64,000 nucleotides of DNA, from positions 372,001-436,000 of the forward strand of contig CAVTOR010000005.1 of assembly GCA_963736235.1 (NCBI GenBank), read 5' to 3'. Below are positions 8,248 to 17,825 of the stretch, piece after piece. This DNA is from CAVORB01 sp963736235 (lineage in GTDB: Bacteria; Pseudomonadota; Gammaproteobacteria; Chromatiales; Chromatiaceae). The stretch's first letter is position 1. Each line of letters begins with the position of its first letter. The position numbers and the translations under genes are program-made. The notes beneath the pieces are model-generated. The model ran no database searches, was not told where the DNA came from, and saw only the letters and a program-made list of their open reading frames with translations.

Positions 8248-11200
8248 GTGCCCGTCCGCCTGATCCGCTGGTCCATCGAGAACCGCCTGCTGGTGGTGAT
8301 CGCGACGCTGATCCTGGCCGTCTGGGGCTGGATGTCGCTGAAGGAGATTCCGCTCGACGCGATCCCGGACCTGTCGGACGTGCAGATCATCGTCCGCACC
8401 AGCTACCCCGGTCAGTCGCCCCGGGTGGTGGAGGAGCAGGTCACCTACCCGATCACCACCACCATGCTGGCGGTGCCCGGCGCGCGGGCCGTCCGCGGCT
8501 ATTCCTTCTTCGGCGACTCCTACGTCTACGTCATCTTCGAGGACGGCACCGACCTCTACTGGGCGCGGACGCGGGTGCTGGAGTACCTCAACCAGGCGGC
8601 GACCGCGCTCCCCGCCGGCGTCCAGCCGAGGCTGGGGCCGGACGCCACCGGCGTCGGCTGGATCTACAGCTACGCCCTGGTGGACCGGACGGGCGCCACG
8701 ACTTGTCGCAGCTGCGCAGCCTGCAGGACTGGTTCCTCAAGTTCGAGCTGCAGACCGTGCCGGGGGTCGCCGAGGTCGCGACCGTCGGGGGCATGGTGCG
8801 CCAGTACCAGATCGTGGTGGACCCGGAGAAGCTGCGGGCGCTCGATATTCCCCTCGGGCTGGTCATCTCCGCCGTCCAGGCCGCCAACCGCGAGGTGGGC
8901 GGGTCGGTGATGGAGCTCGGCGAGGCGGAGTACATGATCCGCACCCGCGGCTACCTGCAGTCGCTGCAGGACATCGCGGACATCCCGCTGGGGGTCGCGG
9001 AAGACGACATCCCCATCTTCCTCGGCGACGTCGCCCACATCCAGATCGGGCCCGGAGATGCGCCGGGCGGTCGCCGACCTGGACGGCGAGGGCGAGGTGA
9101 CGGGCGGCATCGTGGTCATGCGCCACGGCGAGAACGCGCTCAACACCATCGCCGCGGTCAAGGAGCGCATCGAGGCCCTGAAGGCCGGGCTGCCCGAGGG
9201 CGTCGAGGTGGTCGAGACCTACGACCGCTCGAGCCTGATCCAGCGGGCGGTCGACAATCTGAGCGACGCGGCTGGTGGAGGAGCTCGTCGTCGTCGCGCT
9301 GGTGTGCCTGCTGTTCCTGTTCCACCTGCGCTCGGCCTTCGTCGCCATCGTCACCCTGCCGCTCGGGCATCCTGGTCGCCTTCCTGGTGATGCGCTACCA
9401 GGGCATCAACGCCAACATCATGTCGCTGGGCGGCATCGCCATCGCCATCGGCGCCATGGTGGACGCCGCCATCGTCATGATCGAGAACGCCCACAAGCAC
9501 CTGGAGCGGGCCGGACCTGCGATCTCGACGGAGGAGCGCTGGGTGATCGTGCGCCGGGCCTCCGAGGAGGTCGGCCCCGCGCTCTTCTATTCGCTGCTGA
9601 TCATCACCCTGAGCTTCCTGCCGGTGTTCACCCTGCAGGCGCAGGAGGGCCGCCTGTTCTCGCCGCTGGCCTACACCAAGACCTATGCCATGGCCGCGGC
9701 GGCGGGCCTGTCCGTCACCCTGGTGCCGGTGCTGATGGGCTATTTCATCCGCGGCCGGATCCCGCCGCGAGACGAGCAATCCCCTGAACCGCTTCCTGAT
9801 CTGGTCTACCGGCCGCTGCTGGGCGCGGTGCTGGCGTTTCCGAGGACGACCCTGGTCGTGGCCCTGCTCGCGATGGCGAGCCTGCTGCTCCCGGTCTACG
9901 GCGTCGGCGGTGCTGCTGGAGCCGCTGAAGTGGCCGCTGCGGCTGTTGCGGCCCGTCGCCCCGGAAGCCGTCGGCACGGCGGTCGCGCGGATCGAGGAAT
10001 GGCAGGCCGGGATGTCCGCGGGCTGGACACGGGCATTCGGCGACGTGCCGGTGCTCGGGGCGCCTCGGGCGGGGGCTCGGCTCGGAGTTCATGCCGGAGC
10101 TGTTCGAGGGCGACCTGATGTACATGCCGACGACGCTGCCGGGCCTGTCCATCGGCAAGGCGCAGGAGCTGCTGCAGCAGACGGACCGGCTGATCCGCAC
10201 CATTCCCGAGGTGACGCGGGTGTTCGGCAAGATCGGGCGCGCCGAGACGGCGACCGACCCGGCCCCGTTGACCATGATCGAGACCCTGATCCAGCTCAAG
10301 CCCCGCGAGCGAGTGGCGGCCGGGGATGACGGTCGAGGGCCTGATCGCGGAGCTCGAGGCGACGGTCAAGTTCCCCGGCCTGACCAACGCCTGGATCATG
10401 CCGATCAAGACCCGCATCGACATGCTCGCCACCGGCATCAAGACGCCGGTCGGGATCAAGGTGGCCGGTCCCGACCTGGAGGAGATCGAGCGCATCGGCC
10501 GCCGCATCGAGCGGGCGTTGGAGGACGTGCCCGGCACCCTGTCCGCCTATTCGGAGCGGGTCGCGGCGGGCCGCTACATCGAGATCGATCCCGAAGCGGC
10601 GCGAGGCCGCCCGGCTCGGTCTCAACGTGGACGACATCAACCAGCTGGTGAGCGCCGCGGTGGGCGGCATCAACATCACGCAGACCGTGGAGGGCCTGGA
10701 ACGCTATCCGGTCAACGTGCGCTTTCCGCGCGAGCAGCGGGACGACCCGGCCAAGCTGCGCGAGCTGCCTCTGGTCACCCCCGCCGGGGCGCAGGTGCCC
10801 TTGTCTCAGGTGGCGGACATCCGCGTCGTCGACGGGGCCTCCGATGCTCAAGAGCGAGAATGCGCGCCTGAACGGCTGGACCTTCGTCGACATCCGCGGG
10901 CGTGGACCTGGGGACCTACGTCGAACAGGCCCGGCGCGCCGTCGACGAGGCGGTCGACCTGCCGCCGGGCTACTCCATCACCTGGTCCGGCCAGTACGAG
11001 TACATGCTGCGCGCCCAGGAGCGCCTGCAGCAGGTGATCCCCCTGACCCTCGCCGTCATCTTCGCGCTGCTCTACCTGATCTTCCGGCGGGTCGGCGAGG
11101 CGGCGCTGGTGATGCTCTCGCTGCCCTTCGCCCTGGTTGGCGGCTTCTGGCTCGTCTGGGCTCTGGGCTACGACCTGTCGGTGGCGGTGGCGGTGGGCTT

Positions 11201-11546
11201 CATCGCGCTGGCGGGCGTTGCGGCGGAGTTCGGGGTGGTGATGCTGATCTATCTCGACAACTCGCTGACGCGCTTTCGCGAGGAGGGCCGGCTGTCCTCG
11301 GCGTCGGATCTGCAGGCCGCGATCATCGAGGGCGCCGTGCTGCGGGTCCGGCCCAAGGCGATGACCGTGGCGGTGGTGATCGCCGGCCTGCTGCCGATCA
11401 TGCTCGGCACCGGCACGGGATCCGAGGTCATGCAGCGCATCGCCGCCCCGATGGTCGGGGGCATGATCACGGCGCCCCTGCTGTCCCTGTTCGTCGTGCC
11501 GGTGATCTACCTGTTGTGGAAGCGGCGGGCGCTGAAGCTGCGCTGA
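8248..11546 (+). CDS. cusA: CusA/CzcA-type heavy-metal RND efflux pump (about 12 frame breaks)
   Basis: Fragments in all three frames assemble into a heavy-metal-efflux RND transporter of about 1100 codons. The N-terminus (ENRLLVVIATLILAVWG, then PDLSDVQIIVRTSYPGQSPRVVEEQVTYP), the Met-containing FMPELFEGDLMYMPTTLPG segment and the C-terminal transmembrane block (FRRVGEAALVMLSLPFALVGG) are typical. It would be the proton-driven inner-membrane pump working with the adaptor upstream. No outer-membrane CusC-like gene is adjacent. Breaks fall near 8692, 9056, 9275, 9365, 9775, 9910, 10075, 10315, 10605, 10845 and 10905; the one near 9775 is undone about 45 bases later. About 55 residues near 9915-10080 appear to be extra relative to CusA. 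Confidence 0.82.
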
Positions 11547-11562
11547 AGGTCGCCGAGTCCCC

Positions 11563-12492
11563 TCAATCGCCCTTTTCCGGCTTCCCTGGCGCGGGTGTTG
11601 CCGCTGGCTTCGGCGCGGGATCCGGCTTGGCCTCCGTGAAGCCTTCGGGCACGCGGAGGTGACCGGACGGCAGCGGCTTGGTCGATATGGACGTCAGGGT
11701 CAGGTTCTTGTCCCGCTTCGGGTCCCGGCTCCGTATCGAGACGAACTCCTCGTCCTGGGTGGCGGTCCCGAGCCAGTCAAACCCACGCTCCCTCGCCATG
11801 GCGAACAGGCGCGCCAGGGTCCGGGTCTCACGTTCGGTGGTGCCGAGAGCCGCCTTGTTCGCCATGCAATGCTCGATCGCCGGTTCGCCCTCGATCAGCT
11901 CGACGACGATGCGGCAGCGGATCCCGGCGACTTCGTCCATGTTCTTGGTCGCCTTGAAGTGCTGGGGCGTCGGCGGCGCGGGAGGTTGCGTCGGCTCCTG
12001 CTGCTCATGCGCGAGTTCAGGCTGCTCGACTGCATCCCCGGCCTCCGCGGCAGCGATAGCTTCGCCCGTCTCGGGTTCTTGCCCGACGGCGGGTGCCTCG
12101 ATGTCATGGTCTTCCGGAGAGGCCTCGGCCGCTGTCTCGCCCTCTGCCGACGCCTCGTGGGTCTCGCCTGCGCCCGGGGTCGATCGAGGTGCGGGGGCCT
12201 GAGTCCGCGTCTCCGGGCCGAGGTTCGCCTGGACGGGTGGCGTAAGCCGGGTGTACGTGCCCGCCTTCTCGTTCACAGCGTAGAGGGGGAAGAACTTTCC
12301 GGCCTGGAAGAGCAGGTATCTTCCGCTCTCGTCGGCGGAATCGACCCGCGCGAAGAAGCGCGCGATGGAAAGCGTCTTCTCCGCGGGCTCGGTGCCCGTC
12401 TGCTGAAGGGAATAGACCAATGTCGCATCGGCATGGGAGATCGAAGAGCCCACGCTGCACGCGGCCAGCGCCAAGGTGGCGATTTTTTTCAT
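11563..12492 (-). CDS. Exported protein of unknown function with low-complexity insert
   Basis: A 309-residue protein with a signal peptide (about 1-21, ending SHADA) and a strong ribosome site (AGGAGGAAAG) before its ATG. The N-terminal region (about 22-90) and the C-terminal region (about 175-290) look globular. They are separated by about 85 residues rich in Ala, Glu and Pro, and a further Pro/Ala/Lys tail ends the protein. The C-terminal half has two Cys (in GIRCRIV and EHCMANK) that could form a disulfide. I do not recognise the family; periplasmic location is inferred. It converges on cusA, with the stop codons only 16 bases apart. Confidence 0.75.
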   Translation of the reverse strand: MKKIATLALAACSVGSSISHADATLVYSLQQTGTEPAEKTLSIARFFARVDSADESGRYLLFQAGKFFPLYAVNEKAGTYTRLTPPVQANLGPETRTQAPAPRSTPGAGETHEASAEGETAAEASPEDHDIEAPAVGQEPETGEAIAAAEAGDAVEQPELAHEQQEPTQPPAPPTPQHFKATKNMDEVAGIRCRIVVELIEGEPAIEHCMANKAALGTTERETRTLARLFAMARERGFDWLGTATQDEEFVSIRSRDPKRDKNLTLTSISTKPLPSGHLRVPEGFTEAKPDPAPKPAATPAPGKPEKGD

Positions 12493-12880
12493 ACTTTCCT
12501 CCTTTCTGGTACTCGGTGGCGTCGAGATCCGCGCCTATGTTACTGAAATAACCATGTTCGCGGAGGGTGGACTTGTCCTGCGTGTGCGGTGTGGAATCAA
12601 CTCGCCCGGGCAAGGAGGAATGTCCGGGAGCTTCTGGTCCGGATATCCGCACTCATGGCTGAACGCCCGCCCGCCAAACGCCCGTGTGTCGTAGGTGCGA
12701 GGCAGGGGCCGGCCGATCGGCCCCTTGTTTGGCCGCCTCTCCCCGCCGTTCCCGCGTTTCCCTGCCCATTTGCCTTGGCGAATCGGAGCGGCCATGCGTT
12801 AAGCTCAACCTTGAGCCGATTCATCGTTCGTCGAGGGCGATTGTCATCTTCGCCTTTCTTCAGCAGAGGAGCATTTCGAT
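12493..12880. other. Intergenic region between exported protein and ferritin-like gene
   Basis: No supported gene. It contains a hairpin GGGGCCG/CGGCCCC at 12705-12724 followed by TTGTTT, which could terminate a transcript on the plus strand, and presumably the two divergent promoters. Confidence 0.4.
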
Positions 12881-13168
12881 ATGGCAAACGAAGGCTATCA
12901 CGAGCCGATCAACGAGCTTTCCGATGACACGCGGGACATGCACCGGGCGATCGTTTCGCTGATGGAGGAACTGGAGGCGGTGGACTGGTACAACCAGCGC
13001 GTCGACGCCTGCAAGGACAAGGAGCTCAGGGCGATCCTGGCGCACAACCGGGACGAGGAGAAGGAGCACGCGGCCATGGTGCTGGAATGGATCCGCCGCA
13101 AGGACCCCGCCTTTGATCACGAGCTGAAGGACTACCTGTTCACGGACAAGGAGATCGCGCACGACTAG
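12881..13168 (+). CDS. Encapsulated-ferritin-like (EncFtn) protein
   Basis: A 95-residue two-helix ferritin-like protein matching the EncFtn family in length and core. It has EELEAVDWY at 29-37 and HNRDEEKEHA at 55-64, ending with a YLFTD segment. By position E30, E32, E60 and H63 correspond to the iron ligands of the Rhodospirillum rubrum protein, and W36/Y37 to the conserved pair beside the site. EncFtn oxidises Fe(II) as a decamer inside an encapsulin shell. Here the protein stops at AHD without the usual C-terminal cargo peptide (LGIGSLK-like), and no encapsulin gene is adjacent. The start follows a CAGAGGAG site. Confidence 0.9.
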   Translation: MANEGYHEPINELSDDTRDMHRAIVSLMEELEAVDWYNQRVDACKDKELRAILAHNRDEEKEHAAMVLEWIRRKDPAFDHELKDYLFTDKEIAHD

Positions 13169-13276
13169 GGCGAGGAGCGCCGGCGCTGCAAGTGGTTCGC
13201 CGGCGGCACCCGTCGCCGTGCGAGCGGTCATAAATGAAAGGGGAATAACGGTAACGCGGCGCAGCCAGGTGGAGCC

Positions 13277-13871
13277 ATGCCGAACCGAGTCTCCGATGTC
13301 CCAACGCCAGGTCCGGGCGACGCACTTGTCCTGGTGGACGTGCAGAACGACTTCCTCCCCGGGGGCAGTCTTGGCGGTGCCGGACGGAGATGCCGTGATA
13401 CCGGTGCTCAATCGGTGGATCGCCCGTTTTCGCGCCAAAGGGTTGCCGATCTTCGCCAGTCGCGACTGGCACCCGGCCAATCACTGCTCCTTCGTGGAGC
13501 AGGGCGGACCTTGGCCCCCTCATTGCGTCATGGGCACGCCCGGCGCGGAGTTCACCCGGGACCTCGATCTGCCTCCCGAGGTGCCGATCATCTCCAAAGC
13601 GATGCGGCCGGAGAAGGAGGCCTTTTCGGACTTCGAGGACACGGGCTTTGAGCACAAGTTGCGCGAGCTCGGCGTCAACAGGGTTTTCGTCGGCGGTCTT
13701 GCCACGGATTATTGCGTGCGTGCCACCGTGCTCGACGCCTTGCGGGAGGGATTCTCCGTGCTGCTGATCGAGGATGGCGTGCGTGCGGTGGATGTGAACC
13801 CGGGAGATGGGGGGCGGGCCTTGGAAGAAATGCGGTCCGCGGGTGCCCGGCCAGTCCGCAACGGAAGATGA
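13277..13871 (+). CDS. pncA: Nicotinamidase (one frame break)
   Basis: An isochorismatase-fold nicotinamidase that hydrolyses nicotinamide to nicotinate and ammonia for NAD salvage. Catalytic elements are visible: Asp in LVDVQNDF, Lys in ISKAM and Cys in ATDYCVRAT. The metal-site segment SRDWHPANH is also present. The frame changes near 13363, where an extra T in AGTCTTGGCG separates the start (ATG 13277) from the rest; removing it gives a protein of about 197 residues, normal for the family. The stop overlaps the start of the nicotinate phosphoribosyltransferase gene (ATGA), so the two are co-transcribed and act in sequence. Confidence 0.88.
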
Positions 13872-15220
13872 GGGCGAAGGAGATGGACCCGACCCGATCG
13901 ATTCTGCTGACCGACCTCTACCATCTCACCATGCTCCAGGGTTACTACGAGCAGGAGATGGACGAGACCGCGGTATTCGAGATCTTCGTCCGCAAGCTCC
14001 CGCCCGGTCGGGGGTTCCTGGTTGCGGCTGGGCTCGAGCAGCTGGTGGATTTCCTCGAGCAGGCGAGGTTCTCTGACGAGGACCTGGCATGGCTCCGGGC
14101 GAGCGGCAGGTTCAGCGCCGACTTCGTGGATTCCCTGGCGGGATGGCGCTTCACTGGCGATCTGGACGCCATGGCGGAGGGCACGGTCTTCTTCCCCGAC
14201 GAGCCTCTGGCGCGTATCACCGCGCCCATGCGCGAGGCCCAGCTGGTGGAGAGCCGGCTGATCAATCTCCTGCACTTGCAGACCCTGATCGCCTCGAAGG
14301 CCGTGCGCTCGGTGTTGGCGGCGCCCGGCAAGCTCTTGGTGGACTTCGGCATGCGCCGCGCCCACGGGGCGGAGGCTGGGCTTCTCGCCGCCCGGGCGAG
14401 CTACATCGCCGGTTTCGCCGGAAGCGCGACCGTCCTGGCTGACCGGCTGTGGGGCGTGCCGTCCTTCGGCACCATGGCGCACTCCTTCATCGAGGCCCAC
14501 GCGCGCGAGATCGACGCCTTCGAGCACTTCGCGCACGCCCAGCCGGACAACGTCGTCCTGCTCATCGACACCTACGATACGGAGGAGGGCGCGGAACGGG
14601 TCGCCGAGCTCGCCCCGCGCCTGTCGGAGCACGGCATCCAGGTCAACGCGGTGCGCCTGGACAGCGGGGACCTCAGTGCCCATGCCCATCATGTGCGGGC
14701 GATCCTCGACCGGGCCGGGCTCAGGTCCACGCACATCTTCGCCAGCGGCGGACTCGACGAGGACGACCTGGTGCATCTGCTGACGCAGGGGGCACCCATC
14801 GACGGCTTCGGCATCGGGACCAGGCTCGACACCTCCGCCGATGCCCCCTACCTGGATTGCGCTTACAAGCTGCAGGAATACGCCGGTCAGGCCAGGCGCA
14901 AGCGCTCCGAGGGCAAGGTCTCCTGGCCCGGGCGCAAGCAGGTCTACCGGCGCATTGGGTCGGACGGCTTCTACGCCGACGACCTCCTCGCCCTGGCGTC
15001 CGAGACAGCCGAGGGCGAAGCCCTGATCCAGCCGGTGATGCGCGACGGCAGGCGCCTGGGGCCGGCGGAGGACCTCGCAGCTATCCGCGCGCGGCTGACC
15101 GCGCAGCTCAAGCTCCTCGCGCCCGGGGTCAAGCTGCTCAGGGACCCCTCGCCCTATCGGGTCCGGGTGTCGGAGGGCCTGCGGGTGCTGGCCGACGAAG
15201 TCGACAGCAGGCCCCATTGA
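13868..15220 (+). CDS. pncB: Nicotinate phosphoribosyltransferase
   Basis: A 450-residue enzyme that converts nicotinate and PRPP to nicotinate mononucleotide, the step after pncA in the Preiss-Handler NAD salvage route. Family features include TDLYHLTMLQGYY near the start, GMRRAHGAEAG with the conserved Arg, GTMAHSFIEAH with the reactive His, and DSGDLSAHA. I chose the ATG at 13868 because it overlaps the pncA stop; an ATG at 13883 is an alternative with AAGGAG directly before it. The RNA ligase gene follows after 3 bases, so all are probably in one transcript. Confidence 0.93.
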   Translation: MRAKEMDPTRSILLTDLYHLTMLQGYYEQEMDETAVFEIFVRKLPPGRGFLVAAGLEQLVDFLEQARFSDEDLAWLRASGRFSADFVDSLAGWRFTGDLDAMAEGTVFFPDEPLARITAPMREAQLVESRLINLLHLQTLIASKAVRSVLAAPGKLLVDFGMRRAHGAEAGLLAARASYIAGFAGSATVLADRLWGVPSFGTMAHSFIEAHAREIDAFEHFAHAQPDNVVLLIDTYDTEEGAERVAELAPRLSEHGIQVNAVRLDSGDLSAHAHHVRAILDRAGLRSTHIFASGGLDEDDLVHLLTQGAPIDGFGIGTRLDTSADAPYLDCAYKLQEYAGQARRKRSEGKVSWPGRKQVYRRIGSDGFYADDLLALASETAEGEALIQPVMRDGRRLGPAEDLAAIRARLTAQLKLLAPGVKLLRDPSPYRVRVSEGLRVLADEVDSRPH

Positions 15221-15223
15221 TCC

Positions 15224-16324
15224 ATGACCGGGCTGCCGGCGCCATTCGACGAGGCCGTCAGTCGCGGCAAGGCGCGCTGGGAGAGCCATCGCGGCGCGCG
15301 CTACCTGCGCCTGAGCGACGACTTTCGCGGCAGTCCCAAGGGCACGGTCTCCTGGGGCGGGCGACTAGTGCCGGGCTATCCCCACATCGGCCGCATCTTT
15401 CGCCTCGAGCAGGGGCTCGCTCAGCAGTTCGCCAATCCCTTCTGGGTCGAGGAGAAGATCGACGGCTTCAACGTCCGTATCTTCCGCTCCGGCGACGAGC
15501 TCGTGGCCCTGACCCGGGGCGGCTATGTCTGCCCCTTCGCCTCCGACCGGGCGCGGGACTTCATCGATCCCGCCATCTTTGAGACCGAGCCGAACCTGAT
15601 TCTGTGCGCCGAGCTCGCGGGTCCCGACAACCCCTATACCCAGGGCGGGCCGTCCTTCGTGAAGGAGGACGTGGCGCTGTTCGTCTTCGACCTGATGCGC
15701 ATGGACCGGCCGGTGTTTATGGGCCAGGAGGAGAAGCAGGCGCTTTGCGAGCGCTTCCGCCTGCCCACGGCGCGGGTCTACGGTCGCTTCGAGCGGGGAC
15801 AGTGGGAGCAGGTGCGCGACATCGTCGAGGCGCTGGACGCCGATGGGCGGGAGGGGATTGTGATCAAGGAAGATTCCGCGGGGGGCCGCCGCACCAAGTA
15901 CGTCACCGCCTGGTCCGGCGTCTACGACATCGAGGTGCGGGCGGCGGACACGGTGGAGCTGCCGGGGGACTTCTTCACCGGCCGCATCCTGCGCATGGCC
16001 CTGTACCTGGACGAGGTCGGTCGCGCGGTGGACGCGGATCTGGAGCGCGACCTGGGGCGGGCCTTTCTGCAGGGACTGGTCTCGTCGGTCCGGCGTTTCA
16101 AGCAGGAGGGGCGTGTCTTCCATGACTTCCGCTGCCGCTTTCGCAGGCGCGACAACGCGGAGCTCTTCATGGGTCATCTGCGTTCCATTCTCGGCCACAC
16201 CCACGTGGTCCAGACCCGCCTCGAGCAGCAGGGGGGCTACTGGGTGCTGGAGTTCGAGAAGGAGGTACCCAAGCTCACGGGCCTGCTACACCAGCTCTTT
16301 CGCGGCGTGGCCATCGTCGACTGA
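15224..16324 (+). CDS. ATP-dependent RNA ligase, Pab1020 (archaeal Rnl3) family
   Basis: A 366-residue nucleotidyltransferase-fold ligase. Motif I is EKIDGFNVR with the adenylated Lys at residue 78; further motifs are LCAELAG (III), EGIVIKED (IV) and RTKYVT (V). The C-terminal all-helical part ends in FEKEVPKLTGLLHQLF, as in the thermophilic archaeal homodimeric RNA ligases. The enzyme would join or circularise RNA 5'-phosphate and 3'-OH ends. It starts three bases after pncB, and its dedicated PIN-like partner lies about 0.8 kb downstream on the other strand. The cellular substrate of these bacterial homologues is not established. Confidence 0.92.
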   Translation: MTGLPAPFDEAVSRGKARWESHRGARYLRLSDDFRGSPKGTVSWGGRLVPGYPHIGRIFRLEQGLAQQFANPFWVEEKIDGFNVRIFRSGDELVALTRGGYVCPFASDRARDFIDPAIFETEPNLILCAELAGPDNPYTQGGPSFVKEDVALFVFDLMRMDRPVFMGQEEKQALCERFRLPTARVYGRFERGQWEQVRDIVEALDADGREGIVIKEDSAGGRRTKYVTAWSGVYDIEVRAADTVELPGDFFTGRILRMALYLDEVGRAVDADLERDLGRAFLQGLVSSVRRFKQEGRVFHDFRCRFRRRDNAELFMGHLRSILGHTHVVQTRLEQQGGYWVLEFEKEVPKLTGLLHQLFRGVAIVD

Positions 16325-16365
16325 GGCGCTGGCGCGCTCCGCGATTCGGTGCCGGGGGACATGCC

Positions 16366-17076
16366 TTGAAGATTCATTGTCTGCTGCACAGCACCCTCGG
16401 CGGCGAAACTCACCTGCCTGCGTGGGCCGCGAGCCGGGGTCACGCGTGGGTGGAGACCGTCGTGCCGCTGGCGTCCAACCTGCCTGGGCCGGCGGAGGCC
16501 GACTGCCTGGTCGTTCTCGGTGGCCCCATGAGCGTCTGGGAGGAGGGGAAGCACCCCTGGCTGAAAGGTGAAAAACGCGCGATCGAGTCCTTCATCGAGG
16601 CGGGAAGGGCGGTGCTCGGCGTCTGTCTGGGGGCACAGCTGCTGGCGGACGTCCTGGGCGCCGCGACCTACGCCGGGCCCCTGCCCGAGGTGGGCTGGCA
16701 CCGAGTGCGGGTGGCGGCCGAGTCACGCTCGCATCCGGTGGCGTCGGTGCTCCCAGATGAGCTGGAGACCTTTCTCTGGCACGGGGATACGTTCGATATC
16801 CCGGACGGCGCGGTGCGCATCGCCGGCAGTAAGGCATTTGAGAATCAGGGCTTCGTGTGGGAGCGGGTGCTGGCGCTTCAGTTCCATCTCGAGGTTCGGC
16901 GCGACTGGGTGCGCAGGCTGGCCGAGCGCGACGCGGCTCGCTTGGTGGCGGGCGGGCATGTGCAGTCCCGGGAAGCCGTGCTTGGACGGGGGGAGCAGGT
17001 GTATCGGGCCAATAACGCCCTCATGGACCGTCTGCTCGATCGTTGGCTGGCGCACTGCACGCGGACTGGGCCGTGA
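16366..17076 (+). CDS. Class I glutamine-amidotransferase-like protein
   Basis: A 236-residue GATase1 domain with the triad visible: nucleophile Cys87 in GVCLGAQLL, and His and Glu in LQFHLEV. VLGGPMSVWEE forms the N-terminal oxyanion region. It resembles stand-alone GuaA-like amidotransferases that have no fused synthetase and often hydrolyse glutamine or a gamma-glutamyl compound. It follows the RNA ligase by 41 bases in the same direction, so it may be part of the pncAB-ligase transcript. The real substrate is unknown. Confidence 0.82.
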   Translation: MKIHCLLHSTLGGETHLPAWAASRGHAWVETVVPLASNLPGPAEADCLVVLGGPMSVWEEGKHPWLKGEKRAIESFIEAGRAVLGVCLGAQLLADVLGAATYAGPLPEVGWHRVRVAAESRSHPVASVLPDELETFLWHGDTFDIPDGAVRIAGSKAFENQGFVWERVLALQFHLEVRRDWVRRLAERDAARLVAGGHVQSREAVLGRGEQVYRANNALMDRLLDRWLAHCTRTGP

Positions 17077-17106
17077 AGCCCGGAAGGCGCCGCGCGTAGG
17101 ACCCTC

Positions 17107-17700
17107 TTACCCGTCGGGAGTGCTTGGAGTCGTTCCGAGCTTCTCCAGGATGCGCGGAAAGTTCAGCGGGTGGACGATCTCGATTCCCACCTTGTCCGCC
17201 CACTTGCGCAGCCCCTCGTCGGCGGATACCAGGGCCGCCTCCAGCTCGAAGGAAAGCAGCAGCACGTCCGCGTCCTCCTTGCTGTCGAGGATGCCTTGGC
17301 GCAGGGCCTCCCGGTAACGGCCGCGCAGTTTGTTGATCAGCCGGCCGGGGTCCTCGGTTGACTGGGCGGCCTCCTTGGCCGCGTCCTCGGCGATGCGCAG
17401 ACCGCGGTCGATGCGGTAACGGACCTCCTCAATCAGCTCATAAAGCAGGGCGCCGGGGATGGTGATCTCGTGCTTGCGGGGCGAACGGATGCGAACCACG
17501 GACTCGAATTCCGCCCCCACCGTGGAGAGGTCCTTGATCTTGCACAGCTCCTCGTACACCGAGCCGGGCATGTAGAACTCCGCGCCCGTGGCCCGGGCCA
17601 GACCGGAGAAACGGCGGATCGCTTCCTGGGCGTCGGCTCCGAAGCCGCGGAAAACGTCCGGGTTGGTGAAGATGCTGGTGTCGAGGACGAAGCGCTGCAT
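17107..17700 (-). CDS. RNA ligase partner protein (PIN-like)
   Basis: A 197-residue protein matching the RNA ligase partner family that accompanies Pab1020-type ligases. It has PIN-nuclease-like acidic residues: Asp in FVLDTSIF near the N-terminus, Glu in VYEELCK, and a C-terminal DADVLLLSFELEAALVSADEGLRKWA, where acidic residues and a Ser-Ala-Asp motif are placed as in VapC-type PIN domains. A Mg-dependent RNA cleavage role upstream of ligation is plausible but inferred. It converges with the amidotransferase gene; the stops are about 30 bases apart. The pairing with the ligase supports both calls. Confidence 0.85.
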   Translation of the reverse strand: MQRFVLDTSIFTNPDVFRGFGADAQEAIRRFSGLARATGAEFYMPGSVYEELCKIKDLSTVGAEFESVVRIRSPRKHEITIPGALLYELIEEVRYRIDRGLRIAEDAAKEAAQSTEDPGRLINKLRGRYREALRQGILDSKEDADVLLLSFELEAALVSADEGLRKWADKVGIEIVHPLNFPRILEKLGTTPSTPDG

Positions 17701-17825
17701 GGTGGACTGGCACTCGATCGCGTTACCCCATTGTGCGCGCGAGACGGCTCTGGCGGCAATGCGCGCAGCAGGATTTCCCTGCCAGTGGTCGGAGTATCAT
17801 TCCAGAGCCGGAAGGAGGGTGCGCC

